Positions 29,738 to 38,721 of a DNA stretch of 40,773 nt are shown piece by piece (the stretch's first letter is position 1; every line of letters starts with the position of its first letter). The stretch is from Planctomycetota bacterium (lineage in GTDB: Bacteria > Planctomycetota > MHYJ01 > JACPRB01). The stretch is taken from the NCBI GenBank assembly GCA_035574235.1, contig DATLZA010000113.1:1-40773 (forward strand), read 5' to 3'. A model generated the notes under the pieces. The model saw nothing but the letters and a program-made list of their open reading frames with translations, made no database searches and was not told the origin of the DNA. A program made the translations under genes and the position numbers.

Positions 29738-32449
29738 ATGAAAACATGCCTTGCGCTTCTGGCGCTGACCGGCGCCGCCGGCCTGCGGCAGGATCCCGCG
29801 GAAGATCTTCCTCCCGGAGGGATCGCCGTCCGGATCGGCTGGCGGGAGGAAGGGGATCCCGCCTGGGCGCTCGCCGACACCGGCCGATGGCTCGTCCACA
29901 TTCTCGTCGCCGACGAGGACCGCGCGGACTCCGTCCGCCGCGCGCTCGCCGGGCGCGGGCGGTCCGGCGCCGTCACGGCGGAGGCCTGGGGCGGCGGGCG
30001 CCTCCCCTTTCCCGACCATCTGGTCAACGCGGTCCTCGCGGACGCGCCCGGCCCGGCGCCGGAGGAGGAAATGCTGCGCATCCTCGTTCCCGGCGGGACG
30101 CTCCGGATCGGCGAGCGCCGGGTGCGCAAGCCCTTCCCGCCCCGGCACGGATCCTGGACCCACGCGCGGCATGGAGCCGACGGCAACATGGTTTCGGAGG
30201 ACGCGTCGGTGGCGGCTCCCACGGGGTTGCGCTGGGTGGCGGGTCCCGCGCAGGACGCGGGCGGCCGGAAGTGGTACTACGACCATGTCTTCCTCGCCGC
30301 CGGGGGGCGGGCGTTCTACGTCTACGAGGAGTCCCTCGTCGCCCGCGACGCCTACAACGGGCTTCTCCTCTGGACCCGGCCGCTGAAAATCCACACGTTC
30401 AAGGAACGGGGGACGACCACGCCCTCCGAGAAAAACCCCAGGAATCTCGTGGGCTCTCGGACGACCAAGGTCCGTCCGGTCGTCGCCGGCGACACGCTTT
30501 TCGCCGCGGCGGACGGAAAGCTCCTCGCGCTGGACGCCGCCACGGGCCGGGACGCCGCCGTTCTCGACGTGCTGAAGAATCCCCGGGAGCTTTTGGTGGA
30601 AAACGGGACCCTGGTCGTCGCGGAGGAAGGCGCGCTGCGGGCGTGGGACGTCGCCGCCCGCAAGCTCCTCTGGAGCGCGCCCCTTTCGGCCCGGCGGATC
30701 GTGGCGGGCGGCGGAGCGGTCTACGCCCTTTCGGGAACGGAGGCGGCGGCGTTCGACCTGGCCACGGGCCGCGAGCGCTGGCGGATCCACGATTCGGACG
30801 TCCAGCAGGTCCTGACGGCGACCTACGGGGAGAAGCTGCTCGTCCTCGAGAAGGCGACGCTGCGGGACGATCCCATCGGATGCGGTCTGATCGTCCTTTC
30901 CGCGGAGGACGGACGCACGCTCTGGAAGAAGGACCTGGCGCCCCGGATGACGCATTACCAGGAAACGCGGGCCTTCTTCGCGCAGGGGCTGCTCTGGGTG
31001 AACGCCGTGGAAGCGCGGGGTCCGCAGCTGGTGGGCCTGGACCCCCGGACGGGCGAGAAACGCCGCCATCTGTGGGGGGCCGGAGGCGCCCACTGCGCGC
31101 CGCCGGTGGCCACGCAGAAATATTTCATCGCCCCGGAATGCAACTTCACGGATTTCGAGACGGGCGAGCGCGCGCTGGCCCGGATGGTGAAGGGCGCCTG
31201 CCGGATTCCCTTCGTGCCGGCCAACGGGCTTCTCTACACGTTCCCGGTGCAGTGCGAGTGCTATCCGATGCTTCGCGGATACATGGCGCTGGCGGCCGAT
31301 CCGCCGCCGAAAGCGGAATCCGCGCCGCTTCTTCGGCCCGCGCCCCGGAAGCCGTCCGCGGTCCCGGCCGCGCCCCCCGCCGCGGACGAATGGCCCGCCT
31401 ACCGCCGGGACGCCTTCCGGAGCGGAAGCACCGCCGCCCGGATCCGCACGGAAGGACTCGCCCGGAAGTGGGAAGTCCCGCTCGTTTCCCCTTCCGCCGG
31501 AGAGCGCGCCCGCGACTGGAAGGACAATCCCTTCGTGCGGGGTCCGCTGACCCCGCCCGTGGCCGCCGGAGGGATCGTCGTCGTCGCCGCGCCGGACCTT
31601 CATCGGGTGATCGCGCTGGAAGCGGAAACGGGGCGCCTCCGCTGGTCGTTTGCGGCGGGCGGGCGCGTGGACACGCCGCCCACGCTCGACCGGGGCCGGT
31701 GCCTTTTCGGCGCGCACGACGGGTGGGTGTACGCCCTCGACGCCGCGGACGGCTCGCTCCTGTGGAAGACCCGCCTGGCGCCCGCCGACACGAAGATCCC
31801 CGCCTACGGGCAGCTCGAATCCCTGTGGCCCGTGCCCGGCAGCGTGCTCGTCCTCGGAGATCTCGCCTACGCCGCCGCCGGGCGGCACCCTCTGTCCGAC
31901 GGAGGCGTGCACGTGGCGGCGCTTCGGGTGGAAACGGGCGAGATCGTCTGGCGGAGGGCGCTGACGGAAGTTCCGCTGACCAAGTGGTACGGCCCGAAGC
32001 TCTCGACCGACCCGAAGGTCAAGGTCGGTCTCGATTTCGAGCCGGTGGACCTCCTGGTGCGGGACGGGGACAAGGTGGCCATGTCCCGCTGGAGATTCGA
32101 CCCGGCGACGGGCGAAGGAGGTCTCGAGCTGGAGAACCTTCACTACACCGCGCCGGGCGGCCGGAAAATCCCTCGCGGGCTGTGGGGCTACGGGATCCGG
32201 CAGACCAAGCACGTGCTCCCCAAGCCGCCGGCCGTGTTCGACGAACGCGAGATCTACACCGGAGCCAAGGGGGACGTGGCGCTCCTTCTGGCCGGGGGCG
32301 TGCGCCTGGCGGCGACGTCGGAAGGAGACCTTCTGGTGGGCGAGCGCGCGGTGCCCCTGGAGGCGGTCGCGGTTCCCGACGGCCTGATCGCCGCCTGGGG
32401 CCGCGTGTATCTTTCGACCCAGAAGGGCAGCCTGATCTGCCTGGAGTAA
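29738..32449 (+). CDS. Secreted PQQ-like beta-propeller with degenerate methyltransferase-like N-terminal domain
   Basis: 903 residues. After a signal peptide (MKTCLALLALTGAAG), residues about 28-125 resemble a class I SAM methyltransferase (HILVADEDRADSVRRAL; WGGGRLPFPDHLVNAVLADAP; EEMLRILVPGGTLRIG), but the glycine-rich SAM loop is not evident, so this domain is probably inactive. The remainder holds two sets of PQQ-like blades with repeated G-x-x-x-W motifs (AYNGLLLWTRPL, TGRERWRIHD, DGRTLWKKDL, TGRLRWSFAA, DGSLLWKTRL, TGEIVWRRAL). GAGG lies about 6 nt before ATG 29738. A dehydrogenase function with PQQ is possible, but many such propellers are only binding modules. Confidence 0.85.
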   Translation: MKTCLALLALTGAAGLRQDPAEDLPPGGIAVRIGWREEGDPAWALADTGRWLVHILVADEDRADSVRRALAGRGRSGAVTAEAWGGGRLPFPDHLVNAVLADAPGPAPEEEMLRILVPGGTLRIGERRVRKPFPPRHGSWTHARHGADGNMVSEDASVAAPTGLRWVAGPAQDAGGRKWYYDHVFLAAGGRAFYVYEESLVARDAYNGLLLWTRPLKIHTFKERGTTTPSEKNPRNLVGSRTTKVRPVVAGDTLFAAADGKLLALDAATGRDAAVLDVLKNPRELLVENGTLVVAEEGALRAWDVAARKLLWSAPLSARRIVAGGGAVYALSGTEAAAFDLATGRERWRIHDSDVQQVLTATYGEKLLVLEKATLRDDPIGCGLIVLSAEDGRTLWKKDLAPRMTHYQETRAFFAQGLLWVNAVEARGPQLVGLDPRTGEKRRHLWGAGGAHCAPPVATQKYFIAPECNFTDFETGERALARMVKGACRIPFVPANGLLYTFPVQCECYPMLRGYMALAADPPPKAESAPLLRPAPRKPSAVPAAPPAADEWPAYRRDAFRSGSTAARIRTEGLARKWEVPLVSPSAGERARDWKDNPFVRGPLTPPVAAGGIVVVAAPDLHRVIALEAETGRLRWSFAAGGRVDTPPTLDRGRCLFGAHDGWVYALDAADGSLLWKTRLAPADTKIPAYGQLESLWPVPGSVLVLGDLAYAAAGRHPLSDGGVHVAALRVETGEIVWRRALTEVPLTKWYGPKLSTDPKVKVGLDFEPVDLLVRDGDKVAMSRWRFDPATGEGGLELENLHYTAPGGRKIPRGLWGYGIRQTKHVLPKPPAVFDEREIYTGAKGDVALLLAGGVRLAATSEGDLLVGERAVPLEAVAVPDGLIAAWGRVYLSTQKGSLICLE

Positions 32450-32462
32450 ACCCGGCACGGAC

Positions 32463-32720
32463 AAGATTTCCGACCAAGTCGAGGATGAATTGACCGTGCT
32501 GCGCCCGTCGTCGGATACGGTACGAACCGCGCTCCAGGGCGTTTCGGATCACGGGCTTTCCTTCCGGGACTCCATGCTCTGGGCGGTGGAGAATCGCCTT
32601 TCCCGGATTTATTCCGAGGACTTCCAGGACGGGCAAGTGCTCGGCGGCGTCCGATTCCGGAATCCGCCGCGCTCGGAGCCTCCCGCCGCGCCTAAATCCG
32701 GGCTCCCCGGCCCTCCATAG
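32463..32720 (+). pseudogene. C-terminal remnant of a PIN-domain (VapC-like) toxin
   Basis: The frame through TTG 32490 translates to DHGLSFRDSMLWAV, ENRLSRIYSEDFQDG and QVLGGVRFRNP, closely matching the C-terminal half of PIN ribonucleases (a conserved Asp in FRDS and SEDFQDG). The N-terminal half with the first acidic residues is missing, because the upstream sequence is the end of the propeller gene. There is no RBS or promoter, and the frame continues into unrelated residues before TGA 32718-32720. It is a decayed fragment, and no antitoxin gene is visible nearby. Confidence 0.75.
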
Positions 32721-32722
32721 TC

Positions 32723-34438
32723 GTGGCCGCGATCGTCGTCCTGGCGCTTCTGGCATCCCCTCAGGAGCTCAAGCTCGATTTCTCGGAGGAACCTCCCCCG
32801 GGACTCCGCCTCCTCCACGGGGCCCGCCGCGCCGAAGGAACGCTCGAATTCCTCAATCCCCTCCAGACGGCGGAGATCGACTTCTCCCGCCGGCTCGACG
32901 GAATCCCGGCCCTTACGGTCGGCGGGTGGTTTTTTCCGCGCGGCCGGGGGGAGCAGTATTTCTTCTTCCGGGGGCTGCCCGAGTATTCGGGCCTGGGCGA
33001 GCGGTGGCTGCGGCCGCACCCCGAATGGGTGGGCTTCGTCCTGGGAACGGACGCGCGGGGATTCCTCATGGGCGCGGTCCACGGAAACGGATCGATGCCC
33101 TTCCCCTACGTCACCCTGGACGAAGTGCCGTTCGGCTCCTGGAGCCAGATCGTGGCCGTCAAGGACGCCCGCGGCCACCAGAAATTCTACCGGAACGGAA
33201 CGCTCGTGGGCTCGGACCTCGACTCCGCGCACGCCCCGAAGATCACGCCCTTTCGGGACACGGCCGAAGGCCCGCCCGTCCGCGTGACCGTGCCCCTCGG
33301 CGGCCGGGTCGGCGAGGTGTGGATCCACGCCCGCGAGCTTTCGGCGGAGGAAATCCGCCGGGACTTCGAAGCCCAGAAGGCCCGCTATTTCCCCGCGCTT
33401 CCCGCGGAGCCCGTATCGCTGCGCGAGATGAATCTCCATCCGCGGCCGGGCCTCTGGAAGGAGCCGGTCACGGCCGAAACCTGGCCCCGGATCCGCGAAC
33501 GCCTCCTCGGCGCCTATGAGCGCGTTTTCGGCCGGATGCCCGCCGAACGGGTCCCGCTCGATCCGCGGATCCTCTCCGAGGAGGACTGCGGGACGTACGT
33601 CCGCCGGAAGGTATCCCTCCAGGTCCAGCCGGGGGACCGGATGCCGGCCTATCTTCTGGTCCCGAAGAATCTCCCGGGACGCGTTCCGGCGGTGGTGTGC
33701 TTCTACGGCACGACGCGCGGCGCCGGGAAGGACACGCTGGTCGGCCTGTCGGGGCCCGCGCCGGGGACGCCGCCGGAGAAAAACCGCGCGTTCGCCCTGG
33801 ACATGGTCGAGGCGGGCTTCGTGGCCTTCGCCGCCGACTATCGGCGCGACGGCGAGCGGATCCGTCCCGGCCGCCGGCCGTACGACACCTCGGATTTCTA
33901 CCGCGAGTTCCCGGATTGGTCGATCCACGGCAAGGATGCGTGGGACACGATGCGGGCGATCGACTACCTCCAGACGCTCGACGTCGTGGATCCCGACCGG
34001 ATCGGCATGGTGGGCCATTCCTACGGCGGCCACAGCACGATCTTCACGACGGCGATCGAGCCCCGAATCCGGGCGGCCTGGGCCAACGGCCCGGTCTCGG
34101 AGTTCATCCACCACGGCTCCCACTGGGCGGTCCCGGCGGGAGGCGGGGCGAGCCAGTCTCTCCCGGCGATGCGGCCGTACGTCCTCGACCCCACGCAGCC
34201 GGCGCCGCTGGCCTTCTACGAAGTCATGGCGCTGGCGGCGCCCCGGGCGCTCGCCGTGGGCCAGGCGGCCGGCGAACGCCGCCCGCTCGACGAGGAAAAC
34301 CACGCCGCCGTCCGGCGCGTCTACGAGGCGCTCGGCGCCGCGGACCGCGTGCGCTTCGTCTGGTACGCGGGCGACCACGACTTTCCCCCGGTCACGCGCC
34401 GGGAGGCGGTCGCGTGGCTGCGCCGGCACCTGCGGTGA
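32723..34438 (+). CDS. LamG/concanavalin-like domain fused to alpha/beta-hydrolase (acetyl-xylan-esterase type), secreted
   Basis: 571 residues. A short signal-like start (MAAIVVLALLAS) precedes a LamG-like jelly roll (about 30-215: LTVGGWFFPRGRGEQYFFFRG; SWSQIVAVKDARGHQKFYRNG; GGRVGEVWIHARELSAEEI), then an alpha/beta hydrolase with nucleophile S433 (GHSYGG 431-436) and candidate catalytic His H552 (AGDHDF), resembling acetyl-xylan esterases and prolyl-oligopeptidase-like hydrolases. Its GTG follows the PIN remnant by 2 bp; no RBS is evident, so the start is the least certain part. The substrate is not known; sugar-ester cleavage fits the neighbourhood. Confidence 0.85.
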   Translation: MAAIVVLALLASPQELKLDFSEEPPPGLRLLHGARRAEGTLEFLNPLQTAEIDFSRRLDGIPALTVGGWFFPRGRGEQYFFFRGLPEYSGLGERWLRPHPEWVGFVLGTDARGFLMGAVHGNGSMPFPYVTLDEVPFGSWSQIVAVKDARGHQKFYRNGTLVGSDLDSAHAPKITPFRDTAEGPPVRVTVPLGGRVGEVWIHARELSAEEIRRDFEAQKARYFPALPAEPVSLREMNLHPRPGLWKEPVTAETWPRIRERLLGAYERVFGRMPAERVPLDPRILSEEDCGTYVRRKVSLQVQPGDRMPAYLLVPKNLPGRVPAVVCFYGTTRGAGKDTLVGLSGPAPGTPPEKNRAFALDMVEAGFVAFAADYRRDGERIRPGRRPYDTSDFYREFPDWSIHGKDAWDTMRAIDYLQTLDVVDPDRIGMVGHSYGGHSTIFTTAIEPRIRAAWANGPVSEFIHHGSHWAVPAGGGASQSLPAMRPYVLDPTQPAPLAFYEVMALAAPRALAVGQAAGERRPLDEENHAAVRRVYEALGAADRVRFVWYAGDHDFPPVTRREAVAWLRRHLR

Positions 34439-34449
34439 ACCGCCCGCGG

Positions 34450-34455
34450 TATAAT
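34450..34455 (+). promoter_or_regulatory. -10 box of the DUF4230-like gene
   Basis: A perfect TATAAT ending 9 nt before ATG 34464, with no RBS between. I see no good -35 box, so dependence on an activator or on the -10 alone is possible. Confidence 0.5.
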
Positions 34456-34463
34456 GCCGGTAC

Positions 34464-35120
34464 ATGGAGATCCTGGTCGGAGTCCTTCTCGGGGCGTGCC
34501 TGATCCTCGGGGCGGCGCTTCTCCTGCAGCGGCGGCGGGCGCGGGGAGCGTCCGCGGCGGCAATTCCCGGCGGAGCCCTCGAAGGCCTGCGGCGCACGGG
34601 GGAACTGGTGGTTCTGCGCGCCTACTGGTCGATCCCGGCGGTGGGGGAAGACCACGTCTTCGGAGATCTCGGGCGCAAGTTTCTGAGCTGGCTGTGGAGC
34701 CAGAACAAGACGATCATGATCTTCCGGTTCGAGATCCGCTTCAAATACGACCTGCGCGATCCCGCCTCCGTGCGTCTTTCCCCGGGGGCGCCCGGAGAGC
34801 TGGAGGTGGCCCTGGGGCCGCCGTCCCACGAGATCGGCCTGGCGGACGTGCGCTTCTACCACACGGAGCGGGGGCAGCTCCTGGACTGGCTGCTCCCCCG
34901 GGCGCTCAACATCTTCCAGAGCGACATGGACGACCGGACGCGCCAGAAGATCCTGGAAGTCGCCCAGGAGACCGCCCGCCGCGAGGCGGAGGGCCACGCC
35001 CGCGAGCTGGCCCCCGAAGCCCGCCTGGCGGCCGAAGCGATCCTGACGGCCCTGGCCCGTTCCGCGGGCTTCTCCGACATCCGCTTCGTTCCGGCCGCGG
35101 AGCCCGCGCGCGCGGGATAA
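34464..35120 (+). CDS. DUF4230-like membrane-anchored protein
   Basis: 218 residues with one N-terminal membrane helix (ILVGVLLGACLILGAALLL) and a soluble body resembling DUF4230 (GELVVLRAYWSIPAVGE; FRFEIRFKYDLRD; LEVALGPPSHEIGLADVRFY; LDWLLPRALNIFQ; AAEAILTALARSAGFSDIRF). The body is likely outside the cytoplasm. The protein has a single short cytoplasmic tip and no catalytic motif, and its family role is unknown. The start is at the end of a -10-only promoter, without RBS. Confidence 0.75.
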   Translation: MEILVGVLLGACLILGAALLLQRRRARGASAAAIPGGALEGLRRTGELVVLRAYWSIPAVGEDHVFGDLGRKFLSWLWSQNKTIMIFRFEIRFKYDLRDPASVRLSPGAPGELEVALGPPSHEIGLADVRFYHTERGQLLDWLLPRALNIFQSDMDDRTRQKILEVAQETARREAEGHARELAPEARLAAEAILTALARSAGFSDIRFVPAAEPARAG

Positions 35121-35185
35121 CCGAAAAAGCTGGCGTTTTCCCCCCCGCCGGGGCTATCCTCGGTAAAATTTTCAGGAGCCCTCCC

Positions 35186-36946
35186 ATGCCCCTCCCGCGC
35201 GCCGCCCGATTCTCTCTTCTTGCCTTCGCCGCCCTCCTCGTGCCGGCGTGCGGCGAAGACTCGTCCACCACCATCGTCCAGCCCCTTCCGGGCCCCAAAC
35301 TGTCGGCGCTGAGCCTTTCGACCGGAAACCTCGATCCGTCGTTCTCTCCCGACACCTCCACGTACTCCGTGGGGCTCATCTTCGACACGACGATCGCGCT
35401 CACGCCCACGGCCGCGGACGCGGGCACGACCATTCTGGTCAACGGAGTTCCGGTCCCCTCGGGCGCCTCCCATGCGGTCGGCCTGAACCCCGGGACGAAC
35501 ATGATCACCTTGACGCTGCTGGCCTCCAACGGTGCTCAGGGATCGTACTTCCTGCTGGTCCGCCGATCGATCGAGGAAGCCTACGTCAAGGCCTCGAATA
35601 CCGACCCGGGCGATGGATTCGGCGGGAGCACCGAAGGTTTCACTGGCGTTACTCTGGCCAATGCCTCCAGCGTCGCGGTCAGCGGAGACTGGATGGCGGT
35701 CGGCGCGTGGGCGGAGGACAGCGCCCTCGCCGGGTCTCAGGACGACGACGGCGCTCCAGAAAGCGGCGCCGTATACCTCTTCCGCCGCGTCGGAAGCTCC
35801 TGGTCCCAGAAACAGTATATCAAGGCGCCCAATATCGGCGCGAACGACGAGTTCGGCCGGGCCGTGGCGATGGACGGCGACACCTTGGCGGTCGGCGCGT
35901 GGAGGGAGGACAGCTCCAGCGCCACGACTCCCGATGAGCTCGCTGCCGACAGCGGCGCGGTTTACATTTACCGCTATGACGGCGCCGCCTGGAACCTGGA
36001 GGCGTATCTCAAGGCTTCCCCGATCGTCGGGGGCGACCGATTTGGCTCCGCCGTAGCCCTTCAGGGAAACGTCCTCGTGGTGGGAGCGATCAGTCATAAC
36101 GGAACCTCCGTCAACGACTCCGGCGCGGCCTTCGTTTTCCGGCGCTCCGGCACAACCTGGACCCAGGAGGCCGTTCTAAAGGCATCCACCGAGGAAACTA
36201 ATCCCCTCTTCGGAATCAGCGTGGCCCTGGACGGCGACGCGATCGTCGTAGGAGCGTGGATGGAGACGGACGGGACGGTGATCGATTCGCCCCCGCCTTC
36301 CGGTCCCAGATCGGGGGCTGCTTACGTCTTTCGACGCACCGGGACCTCCTGGATCCAGGAGGCTCGCTTGCAGCCGCCGGCCGTAGAGAATGGCGACCGG
36401 TTCGGCTGGTCCGTGGCGATCTCCGGCGATGTGGTCGCAGTCGGGGCACCTCTCGAGGACAGCGACGCCACGGGAATCGGCGGCGACGCAACCAACAATA
36501 ATCTTGATGGAGCGGGCGCGGTCTACGTCTTTCGCCGCACCTCCGGCTCCTGGTCGCAGGACGCCTACGTCAAGCCGGGGCACCAGTTTGACTCCGGAAT
36601 GACTTTCGGCGCGGCGCTCGCCCTGCGAGGCCCGACGCTGATCGTCGGAGCGGCCACCGAACGTGGAACCAATCCCGGGATAAATCCCACACCGCAATCG
36701 GGCTCGGAGGCGTCGGGCGCGGCTTTCGTCTTCCGTTACAAAGGCGCCTCGTGGACCCAGGAGGCCTATCTCAAAGCCGCGGTCATCGGCGGCACAAACG
36801 ACGATTATTTCGGGTTTTCCCTGGCCTTCGACGGTCAGACGCTGGTCGTGGGCGCCCCTCGCGAGGACAGCAACGCCACAGGGGTCAACGGAGATGCCAC
36901 GGACAATAGCTCCCTGGAAAGCGGTGCGGCTTACGTTTTCCGGTAG
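35186..36946 (+). CDS. FG-GAP-repeat lipoprotein with cadherin-like N-terminal domain
   Basis: 586 residues. The lipobox is LVPAC (C22). Residues about 35-125 form a cadherin-like/beta-sandwich domain (LSALSLSTGNLDPSFSPDTSTYSVGL; PTAADAGTTILVNGVPVPSG), followed by about seven FG-GAP-type repeats, each with F-G-x-S/A-V-A … VVGA … SGAAYVFRR (for example DEFGRAVAMDGDTLAVGA, DRFGWSVAISGDVVAVGA, DYFGFSLAFDGQTLVVGA), making an integrin-alpha-like propeller. AGGAG lies 7 nt before ATG 35186. A surface-exposed adhesin or ligand-binding lipoprotein is the likely role; calcium sites are plausible but not checked. Ends with a blade, no further domain. Confidence 0.9.
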   Translation: MPLPRAARFSLLAFAALLVPACGEDSSTTIVQPLPGPKLSALSLSTGNLDPSFSPDTSTYSVGLIFDTTIALTPTAADAGTTILVNGVPVPSGASHAVGLNPGTNMITLTLLASNGAQGSYFLLVRRSIEEAYVKASNTDPGDGFGGSTEGFTGVTLANASSVAVSGDWMAVGAWAEDSALAGSQDDDGAPESGAVYLFRRVGSSWSQKQYIKAPNIGANDEFGRAVAMDGDTLAVGAWREDSSSATTPDELAADSGAVYIYRYDGAAWNLEAYLKASPIVGGDRFGSAVALQGNVLVVGAISHNGTSVNDSGAAFVFRRSGTTWTQEAVLKASTEETNPLFGISVALDGDAIVVGAWMETDGTVIDSPPPSGPRSGAAYVFRRTGTSWIQEARLQPPAVENGDRFGWSVAISGDVVAVGAPLEDSDATGIGGDATNNNLDGAGAVYVFRRTSGSWSQDAYVKPGHQFDSGMTFGAALALRGPTLIVGAATERGTNPGINPTPQSGSEASGAAFVFRYKGASWTQEAYLKAAVIGGTNDDYFGFSLAFDGQTLVVGAPREDSNATGVNGDATDNSSLESGAAYVFR

Positions 36947-37006
36947 GCTCGGGGACGGCCGATCCCCTCTGGACCCGCAGGGAAGTCCTTTGGTACCCTG
37001 AGGCGC

Positions 37007-38428
37007 GTGAGACTCGCGCGCCGCGACTTCCTGCGCCGGGCGGGGGCTCTGACCCTCGGGTTCCTGGGCCTGCGGCACCTGGCCGGCTGCGGGGGAGAAT
37101 CTCCGCACCGGATCCGCGGACTCGGCGATCTCGTTTCCGACCCGAACGAGATCCTCGACCTCCCGCCGGACTTCCGCTATCAGATCCTCTCGCCCACGGG
37201 AGAGCCGATGGCCGACGGGCTTCTCGTCCCCGGCGGCCACGACGGCATGGCCGCCTTCCCCGGACCCGACGGACGGACGGTCCTCGTGCGCAACCACGAA
37301 CTTCTCCCCTCCGACGTCCGCCGCGGCCCGTTCGGTTCCCGCAACGAGCTTCTCGGACGGATCCCCCGCGAACGCCTGTACGACCCCGGCCACGGCCTGA
37401 CCCCCGGCCTCGGAGGAACGACGACCCTCGTGTACGACACCCGCTCCCGCAGGCTCCACCGGCAGTTCCTCAGCCTCGCGGGCACCTGGCGAAACTGCGC
37501 CGGCGGACCCACCCCCTGGGGAACCTGGCTCACCTGCGAGGAAACCGTCCAGCGCGGCGGGGGTCCCGCCGAACGCGACCACGGCTTCGTCTTCGAGGTC
37601 CCCGCCGACCCCGCCCGCGGCCCCGTGGCGCGCCCGGAACCCCTCAAGGCCATGGGCCGCTTCAATCACGAAGCAGCCGCCGTAGACCCCCGGTCGGGGG
37701 CCGTCTACATGACCGAGGACCGAGGCGGGACCTCCGTCGCGCGGCCTTCGGAGCGCGGCCTGGGACTCCTCTACCGGTTCCTGCCCGACCGGCCCGGAGA
37801 GCTCGCCCGCGGCGGACGCCTCCAGGCCCTCAAGATCGTCGACCGCGCCGGAGCCGACACCACGAACTGGGGCGGACGCGAACCGGCCGTCCCCGTGGGC
37901 GTCCCCTTGGCCGTCGAGTGGATCGATCTCGAGGACGTCGAGTCCCCGGACGATTCGCTGCGCCATCAGGGCCATTCCCGCGGCGCCGCCCGATTCAGCC
38001 GCGGGGAAGGCATCTGGGCCGCAAAGGACGGAATCTACTTCTGCGCCACCGACGGCGGCCGCCGCCGCAAGGGACAGATCTGGCGCTACGTCCCGAGTCC
38101 CGACGAGGGCGCTCCCGGAGAGCGCCGCCGGCCGGGAACCCTGGAACTCTTCATCGAGCCCGACGACGCCTCCGTCATGGAGAACGGCGACAACCTCACG
38201 GCCGCCCCGTGGGGCGATCTGGTCTTCTGCGAGGACGGCCCCTGGGGGAACCGGCTGGTCGGCGTGACCCCGGAAGGCAAGCTCTACCCCATCGCCCGCA
38301 ACGCGCTCAATTCGTTCGAGCTGGCGGGGGCGTGCTTCTCCCCGGACGGGACCACGCTCTTCGCCAACATCCAGACCCCCGGCCTCACCCTGGCCATCTG
38401 GGGCCCCTGGGAGCGGCGGCTGGCCTGA
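37007..38428 (+). CDS. PhoX-type phosphatase (DUF839), Tat-exported
   Basis: 473 residues. A twin-arginine signal (RLARRDFLRRAGALTLGFL) ends in a lipoprotein-like cysteine (HLAGC). The body matches the PhoX/DUF839 family: GGHDGMAAF, VRNHEL, GGTTTLVYD, LAGTWRNCAGGPTPWGTWLTCEE, FNHEAAAVDP, YMTEDRGG, FCATDG, DNLTAAPWGDLVFCEDG, ARNALNSFELAGACFSPDG and TLFANIQTPG. These residues build the calcium/iron-binding active site of PhoX alkaline phosphatases. A GTG start with no RBS is preceded by TACCCT 8 nt upstream. It would release phosphate from organic phosphate outside the cytoplasm; no Pho box was seen. Confidence 0.93.
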   Translation: MRLARRDFLRRAGALTLGFLGLRHLAGCGGESPHRIRGLGDLVSDPNEILDLPPDFRYQILSPTGEPMADGLLVPGGHDGMAAFPGPDGRTVLVRNHELLPSDVRRGPFGSRNELLGRIPRERLYDPGHGLTPGLGGTTTLVYDTRSRRLHRQFLSLAGTWRNCAGGPTPWGTWLTCEETVQRGGGPAERDHGFVFEVPADPARGPVARPEPLKAMGRFNHEAAAVDPRSGAVYMTEDRGGTSVARPSERGLGLLYRFLPDRPGELARGGRLQALKIVDRAGADTTNWGGREPAVPVGVPLAVEWIDLEDVESPDDSLRHQGHSRGAARFSRGEGIWAAKDGIYFCATDGGRRRKGQIWRYVPSPDEGAPGERRRPGTLELFIEPDDASVMENGDNLTAAPWGDLVFCEDGPWGNRLVGVTPEGKLYPIARNALNSFELAGACFSPDGTTLFANIQTPGLTLAIWGPWERRLA

Positions 38429-38644
38429 CGCCGTTTCTCCTTCCGGGAAGGCAAATTTCTCCGCAAAATCCTCCTCGCGGGACGGAGAAACCGATCGACC
38501 TTGCCTTGTAACGCCGCGCGGAGTGCTGTAACAGAGAAGGATAGTCCGGCTGTAGAGGAAGAGCGAACCACGGGGTTTCCTCCGCGCCCAACGGAGAATT
38601 CCGCCCCTCCCCACGGGAGGGATCCGCGGGAGTGGACATCCCCC

Positions 38645-38686
38645 GTGATTCGTGATTCGTTATACGTAATTCGCGATGCGCGATTC
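38645..38686 (+). repeat. Six degenerate 7-bp tandem units
   Basis: GTGATTC, GTGATTC, GTTATAC, GTAATTC, GCGATGC, GCGATTC in strict head-to-tail order. It lies in the 293-bp gap between PhoX and the propeller gene; the rest of that gap shows no gene. Such heptamer runs occur in many uncultured-bacterial genomes, but I know no function. Confidence 0.7.
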
Positions 38687-38721
38687 GCTTGGGGATTCCC
38701 GGAACGGCTGAAACGGCACCC

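Noticed and set aside
25896-29747. Minus-strand open frame of 1283 codons
   Set aside because: It mirrors the PA14 protein gene; the composition is an antisense artefact of high-GC coding DNA.
32490-32720. Intact small toxin gene
   Set aside because: The PIN domain is truncated at the N-terminus and has neither RBS nor antitoxin partner.
34454-35185. Long N-terminal extension of the FG-GAP lipoprotein
   Set aside because: It overlaps the DUF4230-like gene in another frame and would hide the lipobox signal; ATG 35186 has AGGAG.
38645-38686. CRISPR array
   Set aside because: Units are 7 bp without spacers and no cas genes are present; nothing else in the window has the repeat-spacer pattern.
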